Shown here piece after piece: positions 9,301 through 20,372 of a stretch of 64,000 nucleotides of DNA. The DNA lies in NCBI GenBank assembly GCA_009746045.1, contig RPFO01000065.1, positions 1,709,424 through 1,773,423 of the forward strand, written 5' to 3'. Position 1 is the first letter of the stretch. The number at the start of each line of letters is the position of its first letter. Source of the DNA: Mesostigma viride. Lineage: Eukaryota > Streptophyta > Mesostigmatophyceae > Mesostigmatales > Mesostigmataceae. A program made the translations under genes and the position numbers. The notes beneath the pieces are model-generated. The model had not been told where the DNA came from. It did no database searches and worked only from the letters and a program-made list of their open reading frames with translations.

Positions 9301-12300
9301 CTTCCCTGGAACCACCGACTAGCCCCATGTCATCCAGGCAGTCGCCCACGCAGTCACCAGTTATCTTCTTCGTACTCCACTTGTTATTTCTTGGACACAT
9401 TAGCTCCTCCCCTAGTGGGGCAGGTGCAGGGCATCCACATCAATAGAGTTTTTTCTCCTTTCTTCTCCTAAGCATTCTGGTGTTGCTAGACCCATTCGCA
9501 TGTCCACAACCCACGCAGGTGCTCGGCATCCTGATGATCACCACCAGTGTCTTCTTATCTTGTTTAACAGATATCTCTTTTTTCCTTTTACTATTGTTCA
9601 ACCACTTGCCAAAACAGATGGTGGGCATCATCCTCATCACTGCCACCCTCTTCGCCGCAGCCATCCCCGCCTATGCTGCGGGCGACGCCGTGCTGGACCG
9701 CATGCACCTCGAGCGCATTGTGCTCGGGTCTTCCCGCGGCTACCTGTGGGCAGCGCTCGTCTTCTCCACGGTGGGCGTGCCTATCGGTGTGCTCGTCTAC
9801 TTTGCGTCTGCCCTGCTGCTGTCGGTCATCTTCAAGTGGGTGCTCATCGGGCGCTACCGGGAGGGCAGCTACCCCATGTGGAGCACCTATTTCCTGCGCT
9901 GGTGGACCGTGGAGCGCATGGTGAGCGGGCGATGGTGCTTGCACTGCCTTTGGAAATAGCACAAGTAGCACATAGCACAAGTAGCACGGTTAGGATAGAT
10001 AGGACCCATTTTATGAATTGGATGGATAGAGGGATCGGAGTCGTGGATCGGTGCATGGTGCGTGCATGCGCGCATGCTCGTGGGGGGGAACTTGTCCCTA
10101 GACTTTGCTCACTCCGTCATCATCCCTTGCCCATTGTACATGCCTCCTTGCACCCTCGCCTCGTTCTGCCTTGCTTTCCTAGCACTTGTTGGGGAGAGAT
10201 GCTTGCCTAGTATTGGTTTGGGGGAGGAGATTCGGGTACGCACCCAATAACGCTGCACTGCCTGCATGCCCTATTGTGCCCCATTGGCCATGTACCCCAC
10301 CCACCCACGCGCCAGGTGGCCATCTCCTCCCTTCTCCTCGAGAACATCCAGGACACGCCGCTGGCCGCCTGGTACCTGCGCGCCATGGGGGCCACCGTGG
10401 GCCGCAACGTGACGGTTGACAGTATTTTCCTATCCTGCTTTGATCTGATCACCCTGGGTGACGGTGCGAGCGTCAAGGGCATGGTGCACCCCTACGTGCT
10501 CCTCCCAGGGACCCCTGCCTCCTCTGAAAACCAGGCTGGCATTCGCAAGAGGACACCTGGCAGGCTTGTGCTCAAGCGCATCACGATTGGCAGAAACAGC
10601 AGCGTAGCAGGTCGTGCGTTGTGCATGCCTGGCTCTTTCCTGCCGGACGGGCAGACAGTGCCATCCCTCAAGGTGTGGCGGGGGGGAGCGGCGCCTGCGG
10701 GGGGAGTTAGACCAGGGCCAGACCAGGTCGTGGAGGGGAGCGTGGATGGCCCCGCGCTGCCTGGGGCGTATGGCAGCACCGCGTCGGCCCTGGCCGCTAT
10801 CACGGAGGACGACGATGCCAATGTGGGGACAGAGAAGGGGAGGGGGGACGGGACAGCCAATGGGGCCGTTGATGAGGTGGAGGAGGAGGAATCGGGTCCT
10901 GCCACTGTCCATCCTCCCTCCCACAGAAGTCACACACATGGGGAGTCCAGGGTCCCCTCGTCTGCCCACCAGGCGGCCGTTATATCCAACCCATCGCCAT
11001 CGGTCCATGATGGCGACAAGGCAGGAACATCCAATTCTTCAAACGGCAAAACCAAGCAGGTGGCGGCGGGAGCAGCATCCGGCTGTGGCCTGCCTGGCTG
11101 GCTAGACCGGCTGGAGGGCTCCCTCAAGGTCTTCCTCCTGTGCTGCCTCCCCTGGTTTTTCGCCGGCTGCCTCGTGCCCGTCTTCCTGATCAAGGCGGCC
11201 GTTGAGTACCACGGGACGGACATCGCGGGACGCTACACTCTGCTGGCAGTGATTTCCATCGGATTCATAACCGGGTCGCTTCTGCTGGCGTTCGCCGTGG
11301 TGGTCGCGAAATGGCTTTTGATTGGCCGCCTGCGCCCTGGCGTCCCCTACGCCAACACATGCGCGTTCCGCATCCGGCAGTGGCTGTACCGGCGGCTGCT
11401 CGTGCTCATTGACAAGCGCTTCCTGGCTGTCATATCCTTCTTCTCCCCCCTGGGGCCCCTGTGGATGCGGCTGATGGGCGCCAGGGTGGGCCGCGACACT
11501 ATGACAGCCCATGCGTGCATGTCGGCTGACTATGATATGCAGGACTTCCGCGGCAAACGCAGCATCATCTCCAACATCTCCCTGACAACGTCAACAACAT
11601 CAGCGGATAAGAAAACGGTCACGTTTCACCGCTGCACGGTTGGGGATGACTGCTGGATAGGCATCGCGGCCAGCCTACCCCCGGGGGTGGCCATGGAAAG
11701 CTCGTCGGGGGTGGCACCGCTGGCCCAGGTGACCAACAAGGTCATTAAGTCAGGCACCTACGTCATGGGCCGCGGGGCGGTGGTGCGATTTGGGAACGCC
11801 AAACATGGGGAGGATGGGGAGAAGAACCAATTGCAGGGCGAGCATGAAACAAGGGCTGCCGTGGGCACCAGTGTGACGGACGGCCAAGGTGCGACGCCCT
11901 CAGGTTGGGCAATCAACGGCGTGGGCGGGACTCCCAATGTGGACACGTCGTCCCAAGGCGTAGGCTTCCAAGCGGGAGCCTTCACCCGGTGGTTATTCAT
12001 GACAGCGCAGGCCGTTCTCTTAGCGTTCTGGTGCCTGCTCCTGTTTGTGCAGTCCATCCCGGTGTACGAGTACATCCGGTGGGTTGTCAGCTGGCACATG
12101 CCGGGGCCCGCCACCATCCTCTGCTTCTTCCCTTGCTACTACGTCGCGGTGGCCACGTTTGTGGTGGTGGCGTACGTCACCGGCGTGTTGCTGCAGACGC
12201 TCCATGCGGACAAGTTCCGTGGTGTGTTGCCTGTGGACTACAGCTGGCCGTTGATGCGCTTCTGGATCTGCTCGCAACTCGCCTCGACTTGGCAGTTCGT

Positions 12301-12700
12301 TGGCTTCTTCAACCTGTGGCTGTTCCAAGGGTCGTTCATCTTCACTGCGTTCCACCGGCTGATGGGCATGCGCATCGGGTCGGACGTGTACCTGGGCACG
12401 ACGAGGATTAAAGAGGACGCGATGATCACCATTGGCGATGGCGCGGTCATCGAAGAGTACGCATATGTTATTGGCCACATCACACAGGGTGCGGACAAGG
12501 CCCTGGCCATCGATGATGTTGTTATTGGTGAGAACTGCCACGTTGGCAAGGCTGCCTTTGTAGTGGCTGGTGTCAAGATGGAAGACGGTGCCTGGCTGAC
12601 TCCCCTGTCCATGCCCCTGCCGGGCGAGGTCCTTCCCGCGGGCACGCGGTGGGCAGGCGCGCCCGCCAGGATGCTGCGGGGATCTGAAGCTGCAGTCTAG
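6320..12700 (+). CDS. Fatty-acyl-AMP ligase / acyl carrier / Pls-type hexapeptide membrane protein, 5' partial
   Basis: Supported exons are 6320-7767, 7996-8513, 8839-9061, 9618-9920 (or 9519-9920) and 10316-12700; all joins keep phase, including an Arg codon split across 8513/8839. The visible product is about 1,624 residues. Exon 1 starts inside a fatty-acyl-AMP ligase domain: GEIWLQTPWTGDGYF, WLRTGDLGF, GRCKDLIIINGRN and the terminal PKTSSGKVQRR with its catalytic Lys. Exon 2 ends in a carrier-like domain whose LGMTSL supplies a candidate phosphopantetheine Ser. The rest resembles the C-terminal region of bacterial epsilon-poly-lysine synthetase (NRPS terminal domain): membrane pairs ending KWVLIGRYREGSYP and KWLLIGRLRPGVPY, alternating with left-handed beta-helix (hexapeptide) segments. 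By analogy it would activate a fatty acid, load it on the carrier and pass it to a membrane acyltransferase-like domain; the substrate is unknown. The first half of the ligase is absent. An odd Gly/Asp-rich stretch (about 7030-7550) splits the ligase subdomains and may be an unspliced intron. Confidence 0.85.
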
Positions 12701-12748
12701 GGCTGCTGGGAAACCTGCCAAACATGCATTTTAGCATCATGTTTATTT

Positions 12749-12753
12749 GTAAT
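12749..12753 (+). terminator. UGUAA polyadenylation signal
   Basis: TGTAA lies 49 bases after the TAG stop of the preceding gene, inside TTTGTAATTATTC. UGUAA is the standard green-algal polyadenylation signal. Confidence 0.6.
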
Positions 12754-13329
12754 TATTCATAATGCCATGGGCCCTTACGGTAGGGTTCTGCAGGCCTAGG
12801 ACTGTTCAGGGATCTAGCTAGGGTCCAGTTGAAGCAGCACTAAGCACTGTTAGCTGGTGGCTGTGCTCCGTGTCTTCTTTGTGGCATATGTTTTATAATT
12901 TTATAATATCGAATAATGAATTAATGCATGAGTGTATAATGATTTATTCTTACCGAACTCTACTGAACCAGGATACGCATTCTGTATTAGATGCTCCCTA
13001 GCTGACCCCTGATTTTAAAATCGATTAATAATAGGTTCGAGCCAGCTGGGAACTGAACGTACTTACTTGAACCCAAGCCTGATTGATTGGCCAGAGGTCT
13101 ACAGCGTCTACCAAGCCATTTGGTACATGTTGCCTGTTCCTATGTGACGCCCCTTTCATCAACTTAATCAATTTTCAGTATACACAAGCCCATGCAGAAA
13201 TGCCGCACCAGGTCACGTCCATCAAGCTAAGGCTCGCCGTGCTCATGCCACACCCAAACACCGGTCCAGATATGGCGACCGCTTGCATCGCAGAGCGAAA
13301 AAGAGTATTCAATTGCTAGTCACACAAGT
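12754..13329. other. No gene recognised
   Basis: AT-rich 3' flank of the upstream gene followed by unremarkable sequence. No conserved coding signal or repeat was identified. Confidence 0.5.
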
Positions 13330-13440
13330 GCACCCGACCCCCAGCTTGCGCAGTTGCGCCTTCTGGATAGGCGGGGACCTGATAGTCAACAATCAGCTGT
13401 GGAGCCCGGCCCCACGGCTAGACCAGCCATATTGTAGTCA
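13330..13440 (+). pseudogene. LINE ORF1 3'-end fragment
   Basis: One frame reads FWIGGDLIVNNQLWSPAPRL, matching the C-terminal end of the ORF1 fragment at 33780-34490 (YWRGGDLYVNNKLWKP). Only the last about 30 residues are present. It is therefore a truncated retroelement remnant, not a gene. Confidence 0.6.
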
Positions 13441-13479
13441 CACCGATGCTTGGGTGATCGATGCAACCTAGGGACACTC

Positions 13480-15404
13480 CTAGCCATTGAATTGAATTGA
13501 ATTGGAACATAACTCCGTTGGGAGTATATGTAGCACATATCCCTGAGAGGGGGCATATGGCTTTTAATACACTCTGGGCTACTTCCTGCAAGGGTAGTAG
13601 GGTGTAAACTACACCTGCTCTGGGTGCACAAAGTGCACCTGAACACCACTAATAATGTATTCCAGCACCTACCTAGAGGCGGAGACATAGGGGGGAAGAT
13701 CATCATGGCTATACAAAGGCCAGGGCATGGCTTCTCATCATGCAGAGAGCGACTCGATCTCTGCATAGGCTAAGCTTAGCTAAATTCTTAATGCATCATC
13801 CATGGGGAGTCCCATTGTAGGCCTAGTAGCGTGGCTAAATTCTTAGGGCATGATCCATGGGGGGGGCATGCATTATGGGCGCACATGTGCGTAGGCCACG
13901 TGCTGGGCTAAGCCTGACTAATCTACACTAGCTACTGTTAAGTACATTCCCTACTAGATTGAGGTTGCTGGGGTGGCAGGGGGCGCCTGCCAAGGCTTGG
14001 GGTCGACGTGGATGACCGCCCCCCTCCAGTATATATACCGGTTTCCCCCCTGCTGGCCTGCGCTCTGCCGGAGCTGAAGGTAGGTCGGCCATAGCTCGCG
14101 TCGCCGTTGTTGCTGGGCCAGGGTCAAGTCGTCGTCCAGCGTGTAGCTAGCGAGTCCTCGAGAGCTTCTTGCGGCATTTAAGAAATGACAGCTTATCCGC
14201 CATGTACTTAAAGGTGAGGATCGAGCAAGGGAGCTGGGCCAGCCTTACCTCACGCGCGGGGAAGGCGGACAGCCGGACATCCGCAGCTCACCAGTGAGGT
14301 GCATGGGGGCAAGAATGTCGCGCGGCGAAACGCCATGAGAAGGGTCTTTGAGGTCTCATCTACCGGCTCAGTGGTCGAAGTGCTTGACTATGACATCAGT
14401 GTGGCTTGATCGCTGGGTGATGTCGGCCTCCTCGCGGAGGTCGAGCGCTTGTTGCTTGAGAGCTCTGTGCCGCGATGGCGGAGGTGGTGGAGGTGGTCCT
14501 TAATAAGCAGGTCCGCCCAGGTCTGGGTGGGAGGAGCATCGCTGGCCGGGCCAGCAGATGCCGGCTGGGCAGCGATTTCCTTCACCGCCTGGGCGGTGAG
14601 GCCTGCGGTGTGTTGCAGGCACTCAATGGCGATGGCGTGGTCCTTGAGGTGCTGGTCGATGTCGAGGAGCTGGGCTTTGATCTCGGCGGTGGTTCAGTGG
14701 AGGCGGCCGTGGAGGTGGAGGCCAGGAGGGTGGAGGTGGAGGTGACGGTGGTGGAAAGTGAGGGAGCTCAGCAGCCAGCGTGCTGCCCATTGCTGCCACA
14801 TCTGATGCAGCAAGGGGAGTCACGTGCTGCTGGAGGGCGTCCGTAAGGATGGAACGGAGTGTGGATGCGGAGATGGATGGAGGCCCAATCTCGCCATCAG
14901 AGCGCATGAGGAGAGAGTTGAGAACAGTGTGCTGGAGTTGGGGGCGGGAGCACCCGAACAGAGACCAGGAGCCGTCCGGGGTGATGAGGCGATGGATGCT
15001 GTCGAGATGGATGCACAGGTCGTAAAGCGAGGCGTAGTCCCCGAAGAGGATGCCGTGCAGAGCACTGGCCGGGGACATGTTGGTCCAGTTGTGATCATCG
15101 ACCTTGAAAGGTTGGGGGGCCAAAAGCGCGGTTCTGTTGGGCGCGATTCTTCTGGGCAACTGCGTTTAGGATCAGGCGATGCCGGCCGATGGCGAGGCCG
15201 CAGGAGCCGAGTGCACTACCAACAAACGCTTGAGTAGTGGCCTCGCTGCCTGGCAGGCCGGGCGGAACTACAGCCGGAACTGCAGGCGAATTTTCTTGGC
15301 TCATCGCAGCCGCCAGGCTGCGTTGCGTAGTCGAGCGTTTGCTCGTCATAATATTGCGTTTTAGTTTCGGGAAAATATATCAGCGTGTCCGTCTTAGAAA
15401 GACG
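13480..15404 (-). mobile_element. Non-autonomous LINE-like element, copy 1
   Basis: On the minus strand the element starts with the hairpin CGTCTT-TCT-AAGACG (15390-15404) followed by GACACGCTGATATATTTTC, carries a broken ORF1-like gene, a 3' region, the tail motif around ATATGTGCTAC...CCAACGGAGTTATG, and ends in an AATTC-type microsatellite tail at 13480-13505. Length is about 1.93 kb. Copy 2 at 27424-32060 is collinear over this whole length once its two insertions are removed, which defines both ends. No reverse transcriptase is encoded, so mobilisation in trans is inferred. Confidence 0.8.
14050..15349 (-). pseudogene. ORF1 (gag-like) of LINE-like element, frameshifted
   Basis: The reading frame opens at ATG 15349 (MTSKRSTTQRSLAAAMSQ), shifts frame near 15110 into a segment containing DDHNWTNMSP and a Pro-rich stretch, and ends near 14000 with TLAQQQRRRELWPTYLQLRQ and GAVIHVDPKPWQAP. 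The LAQQQRRRELWP block matches the DDDLTPAQQ...LWP block of the ORF1 fragment at 33780-34490, so I read it as an L1-type ORF1/gag. The sister copy at 27479 has the same start but a stop after about 27 codons. Both copies are dead. Confidence 0.65.
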
Positions 15405-15559
15405 AAGCGATTGTGATATTCACAGCCGAATTTGGTTCCCAAGCGTGAAAGTTATGAGCTCCGCCGTCAGCCATGGCTACCTCGTGGCTCATGTTATGCT
15501 CGGGGATACCAGCTGATCCTCCTAGCCATACCATGTGCCACGGGCCAATGCAGGGTAAA

Positions 15560-15815
15560 ACGTAGCCGTGCATGCCTATAGCCTAACCAGTAGCCATGCA
15601 ATAGATCTCCCCCCCATGACGGGCCCCCCTTAGTTGGGTTGAGCTCCAAGACATCATGGCGGTGCAGGTGCCCTTGGTGCACCTAGAGCAAGTGTTGTTT
15701 ACATTCCCACCCTTGCAGGAAGTAGCTTAGAATGTATCAAAAGCCATACGCCCCTTCTCTGGGATATGTGCTACATATACTCCCCACGGAGTTATGTTCC
15801 TAATTAATTAATTAA
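15560..15815 (+). mobile_element. LINE-like element 3'-end fragment
   Basis: This plus-strand segment matches the last about 250 bp of copy 1 in opposite orientation, including GGGATATGTGCTACATATAC, CCCCACGGAGTTATGTTCC and a TTAATTAATTAA tail. It is 5'-truncated, as typical of target-primed insertions. Confidence 0.75.
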
Positions 15816-15939
15816 CTAATGCAATAGATATCCGCCAGCCTAGAGCTCTATGTGCCTCGATCGCCTAGCACTGCCTAGCTGTTTGCTCGCGTCACCATAG
15901 TAACGCGATGCAATATTGCACCCACAGGGGATGCGCCGG

Positions 15940-16090
15940 ATCGTTTCTCGACGGGCCGGATTGTGCACCCTGTGGCATGAGGGAAGGGGGGGGCTCTGCC
16001 CCCTTCCCGCTGTGCACGTGTACTCAGGGAATAAAACCACTCTGGTGCTCCGTGACTCCCAAACGGGAGCACGCGTTTAATTAACTTATT
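15940..16090 (+). mobile_element. LINE 3' tail with stem-loop (family B, copy 1)
   Basis: The segment ends GGTGCTCCGTGACTCCCAAA-CGGGAGCACG followed by TTTAATTAACTTA. TGCTCC pairs with GGAGCA. The same tail occurs at 24745, 52508 and 56128, and the preceding CTGCCCCCTTCCCGCTGTGCAC block is shared with 56080-56100. Confidence 0.75.
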
Positions 16091-19000
16091 TATTAATATT
16101 GAAACACAAGTATACAATTTTACGTATTGCATGGTAAATAAATAAACACACCAACACTTAGCGATACTGCATGACTTGGCCATTCATGCTACTGCAAGCT
16201 CCTCATCTGTATCGTGGCTGCTAAAGACCACAGTTCGAACTAGACTAAGTATGTCGCGTAGGCAACTGGTCGCTTGGGATGCATATTTTTCGGATATATG
16301 AAACCACATCTCAGGTTGTGGCCAGGGCACCCGCCATGCATGGAGACAGATCTTCTACAAACAATGCATAGGGCGGGGTGGCAAACCCATCTCCAAGGTC
16401 CGAGACCCTACCTCCTCGGCACGATCAGAACAGCGCAACCATGCACAGGCAGAGGCCATGTCACTGGTCTCATTGCCACGCCCAGCCGGTCAAGGTTCAC
16501 AATCCCAGTGCCACCTGCCAGAGCCAAGTGTTTCGGCAAGTCCCAAGTTTTCCTGCCTGGGCATGCACACCATGGGTGGTAAAGGAAAAGCTTGGCAGCG
16601 TGGTAGAAGCGTGACAGGCACAGCTTCGCACACATGTCAGTGGCATCAGCAGTGCCAAGGTGAGAAGCCTTTGCCCTTTGTGATGCAGAGGCCACATCCA
16701 ACAGGTATGTTTGACGCCACAAATATATACTTGGCACCGGTGCACACCGCGCCTGCCGGGCCAAGACCAGCGGACCAGTCGCAGGGGCCGGCTCAGTTGT
16801 AGTAAAGCTCCAGCCCCATGCCGTCGTGGATTTCATCTGAGGATATCGGAGAGCGCGCTTGAGGCTTGAGTCAAGGATGCATGTGCAAATGTCTGGAATC
16901 AGGTTGCCCCCCCTTCTTCTCCCCCCCCCCCCCCCCCCCGCCCCGCCCCCCGCCGTCCCCCTAAATGAAAGACGCAGGCATCTGAGGCCAGCCACAACCA
17001 GTTTAAAGGGTACCCGCAGGCACGCTACGAAGCCATACATCACCTCCTTCCATTGAGTTTGTAACAGATAGGGCACAATGCGTGCAACAGATGGTACGCA
17101 GGGCATGAAGACACTCGTGAAAAGCGCTTACAAGCTGCGCTTGCAGATGTTGCCATGATCAACCCGTTCACTTTACCGACAGGCTGCTTTGCTACCTTGC
17201 TGCGCGCTCCACACACATGGCGACGGATAATGACAAGCAGGGCAGACGGAGGCCATGCCCAGTCCAGACCCATGTGAAATACGCAACATCCTCAAACATG
17301 AGTGCCATCCCCCGACAGCCATGGCAGCTTATCAACAACACACGCGGAGATGCCCTTCCATACGTATCTTCTGCCCTGGGTGCAAACACACACGCGACTA
17401 TAAGGCTAATAAGCTCCATACCAACAGCATTGGGCAGCTGACTACAAGGCAGCTGTCTACAAGGCCGCTTGGCCACCAGGGAACTTGGCGAGCCCACCCA
17501 GGGACACCTTGATGTAGGGGCACGGTCACGACCACGCACACGCAGCCCCCCTGTGCCAGCCCCCCTGTGTAACGCTGCCACGCGCACAAACGCGAGAGAC
17601 CTGCTCGCGACGTGGCAGCGATGCGTGCAGTAGACATGAATCAGCTCGCGCTAGCAAGGGTTGTAGCAGGCCACGCAGCACACAGGGGACGGTCGGACCA
17701 TTGGGTACGCATGGCCGCACCACCCTCCTGTACCGGGTGCACTATAACGGGCTAGCAGCATTGTACATAGGGTCGGATGCATCATCAATCGGGTTCGTCA
17801 TATAGCGCGTGCATCACACGCATACGCCAGCATCATCCATCATGTGCGGGGGAGGATACAGTCCGCCAGCGTGATGTGGTCCTTATAGATGGTGTACCTG
17901 CGCCGCACACAGAAATGCCAGGGGAGAAATGACAGGGGAGAAATGACAGGGGACAGCGGACGCAGAAGAATGTCAAACGACCAGAAAAACGAAATGATGA
18001 CAGCAAACTAAGCGCAATGCAATCTGTGCACTTTGTGGGGAAAGCTAGGTGACTGCTGGCGCTTTCTGGATTACGGATGGCTCTCGCTAAGAGCCCCCCC
18101 CTGGGCATTGCCCCCTGGGCATACCGAGTGTGGGCGAGGCCATCCAGCCACCCAGTATCTGCTCGCGCGCACACGCGCCCATGATCGCCCATGAACACGC
18201 GTCCATGACCCCGTATACCCACGCATGACCCCGCATACGCGTCCATGAGAAAGCCACAGTGCTCATCAAGCGAAAGACACGCGAGCAAGTGTCCACCCAT
18301 GTAATGGAGGCGTGTTGCAACGATGGGCAGGCTAGATAATCCCAGGAAACCCTGCAATCCCCTGAGCACGCTCGCTCCTTTCAACCTGTCGCCGCAGGTT
18401 GCCAGTCCCCTCCCCTAAAACAATACTTCCAGAGTTGCGTGCCTGGCCCCATAGCATACCCAACGCAGCCCCCAGGAATGCACAACTGCTCTTCGCCTGC
18501 CACTTGTCCACATCCGTGCCAGAGCCAGATAACCACCTGGCACCTGCTGCAACCCGCTCCCTTCACACTGCCGTAATCCGATGGGTTCATTAAGCAAAGA
18601 AACCTCTCCAGCATCAGAGTGCCCAACTCATGGGCTCCAGTTTAACATTTGCTAAGGAAGAGGCCAGAACTCTTCGTCTCCAAGGTGACACCTCCAGAAG
18701 GTTGTCCTCAAGTGAGGAGCTGATTTCGTAAACAACTGGAGTTTCACAGACATGATCTTTTACTATGCGCAAAACCGCGGCCCTGTGGCCATGCTGGCAA
18801 TAATATGCTCTTACCCCAAACTCACACAGCCCCCAGCTCCCAGCCCATAACACATGCCTCCCCCCCACAGAAACTGCCCCCCCCCACAAAAAACAACATG
18901 AACCACGCACTCGACAAACTTCAATGCATTCTCATCCTTCCTCCCACGCACCTTCCCAGCCCCCACCCGCCATCTCTTCCCCCCCCCCCGACATACACAC

Positions 19001-20372
19001 ATTCTCCAACCCATTTTCCCATTTACCCCCAACCAAACCGCTATGCAATCCTCACAGTGCACAAGGCTCCCACCCAGCAGCCTGGTCCCCGAGTTGCTTC
19101 CTTAACCATCTACCAGCCCATTGGGCCCATCCCCTTTCCCGTCTTACTACCTGCCCCTCCATTAAAGAATACCTTCGGAGTCATCACGAACAGCCAAGCA
19201 TTGCTTGCATGTGGGAGCCGCGGGACGCCTCAACTACCGAGCCCCACCCCACCCCCGTCCCCTGCCAAGCCCCCCTCACCCCCCCATGATACCTTACAAA
19301 CCCCCTCCCGCCCCATCACCTTCAAAAGAGCTTCGAAAAAGTGCGTGCCTTTAAGTGCGTTTCTTGTCTGTGCACAGAGAACTGATTCGAACAAACGCGT
19401 GTGGGCCATGCTGCCCACTACACTGTACTGGCGACATACCATTTTTGTATTCTAATTTTCTCCGGCCGTGTGCCTGTCTGGGCAGCAATCAACTTCTTCA
19501 AATCTCCGATTGTGTCGTCCTCGCTGTCCCGCGGTGGAGACCGAGCATGACATCATAAAAGCATTTATGGGCATACGGTCCAAACGTCAGTGTTTTGAGG
19601 AAGAATAGAGGACCCTCAACGAAGGCGACTGCGTCAACCAGAAAATCATCCGTCACGTCTCTGAAGAGGAGCTATGACGACGTCTAAGAAGACGATATTA
19701 AGTTCATGAATCTCACTTGCACTTCACTCGCACTTTCTTGCCCAAGCGGTCGTTGCAAACCACCTCTATCATTGTTGCAAGCCTGTTGTCAAGGCTCCGA
19801 AAAATAGAAAAGACGCCTCTTTTGCGAAGAAACGACTCGATAGGTGGACAGCGGCACGCGAGCTAAAGGCACGCGTCCAACTATCTCGCCTGTCCGATAG
19901 ATCACTAGTTGGCGAGAGGAACGCTTGATGGCAATCGAGAACGTAGTTTTTGTTTTCCGATGCTCCTTAGAGCCCTACTTGCAACCGCTTCCAGGGTCCC
20001 GAAGCGTCGTTTACCAAAGCTACCGGTGGCGCGAAATTGTACAGCGGACAGAAAACCCTAAAGAGCACCTTCGCATGCAGTCGCCGGCGAGAAATGTTCC
20101 AAACCCCTTCGTTGCACAGAGCCAGGAAAGTGGTCGTATATTTGTTTCTTGTTGGGTGCAGCCACCGGCCACGTGTCGCGCCACGCTCGACCCACGAGAA
20201 ATGTCGGGTGCCAGCAAGTTTGCAAGCAAACACTCGGCGATGTCAAGAGCTGGCAACAGGGATGGAAGTTGACAGCGTGGATAGGCCAACGTGACAAACC
20301 GCAAACGTGACAAATCACTTAAAAAAACTAATTGTGAAGGGGGGGTTTCCCTAGCACCCTAGCTTTCTTTCC
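16091..20372. other. 4.3 kb without a recognised gene
   Basis: Many short open frames exist on both strands but none shows a recognisable domain, consistent splice structure or codon bias. A poly-C tract lies at 16920-16945 and a C-rich stretch at 18850-19310. A non-coding RNA or fast-evolving gene cannot be excluded. Confidence 0.5.

Noticed and set aside
10430..12721. Long minus-strand frames opposite the Pls-like exon
   Set aside because: Shadows of the GC-rich plus-strand coding exon, which has clear hexapeptide and membrane motifs and a consistent splice junction.
13030..13060. tRNA gene suggested by GGTTCGAGCC
   Set aside because: No acceptor, D-arm or anticodon arm pairing around it.
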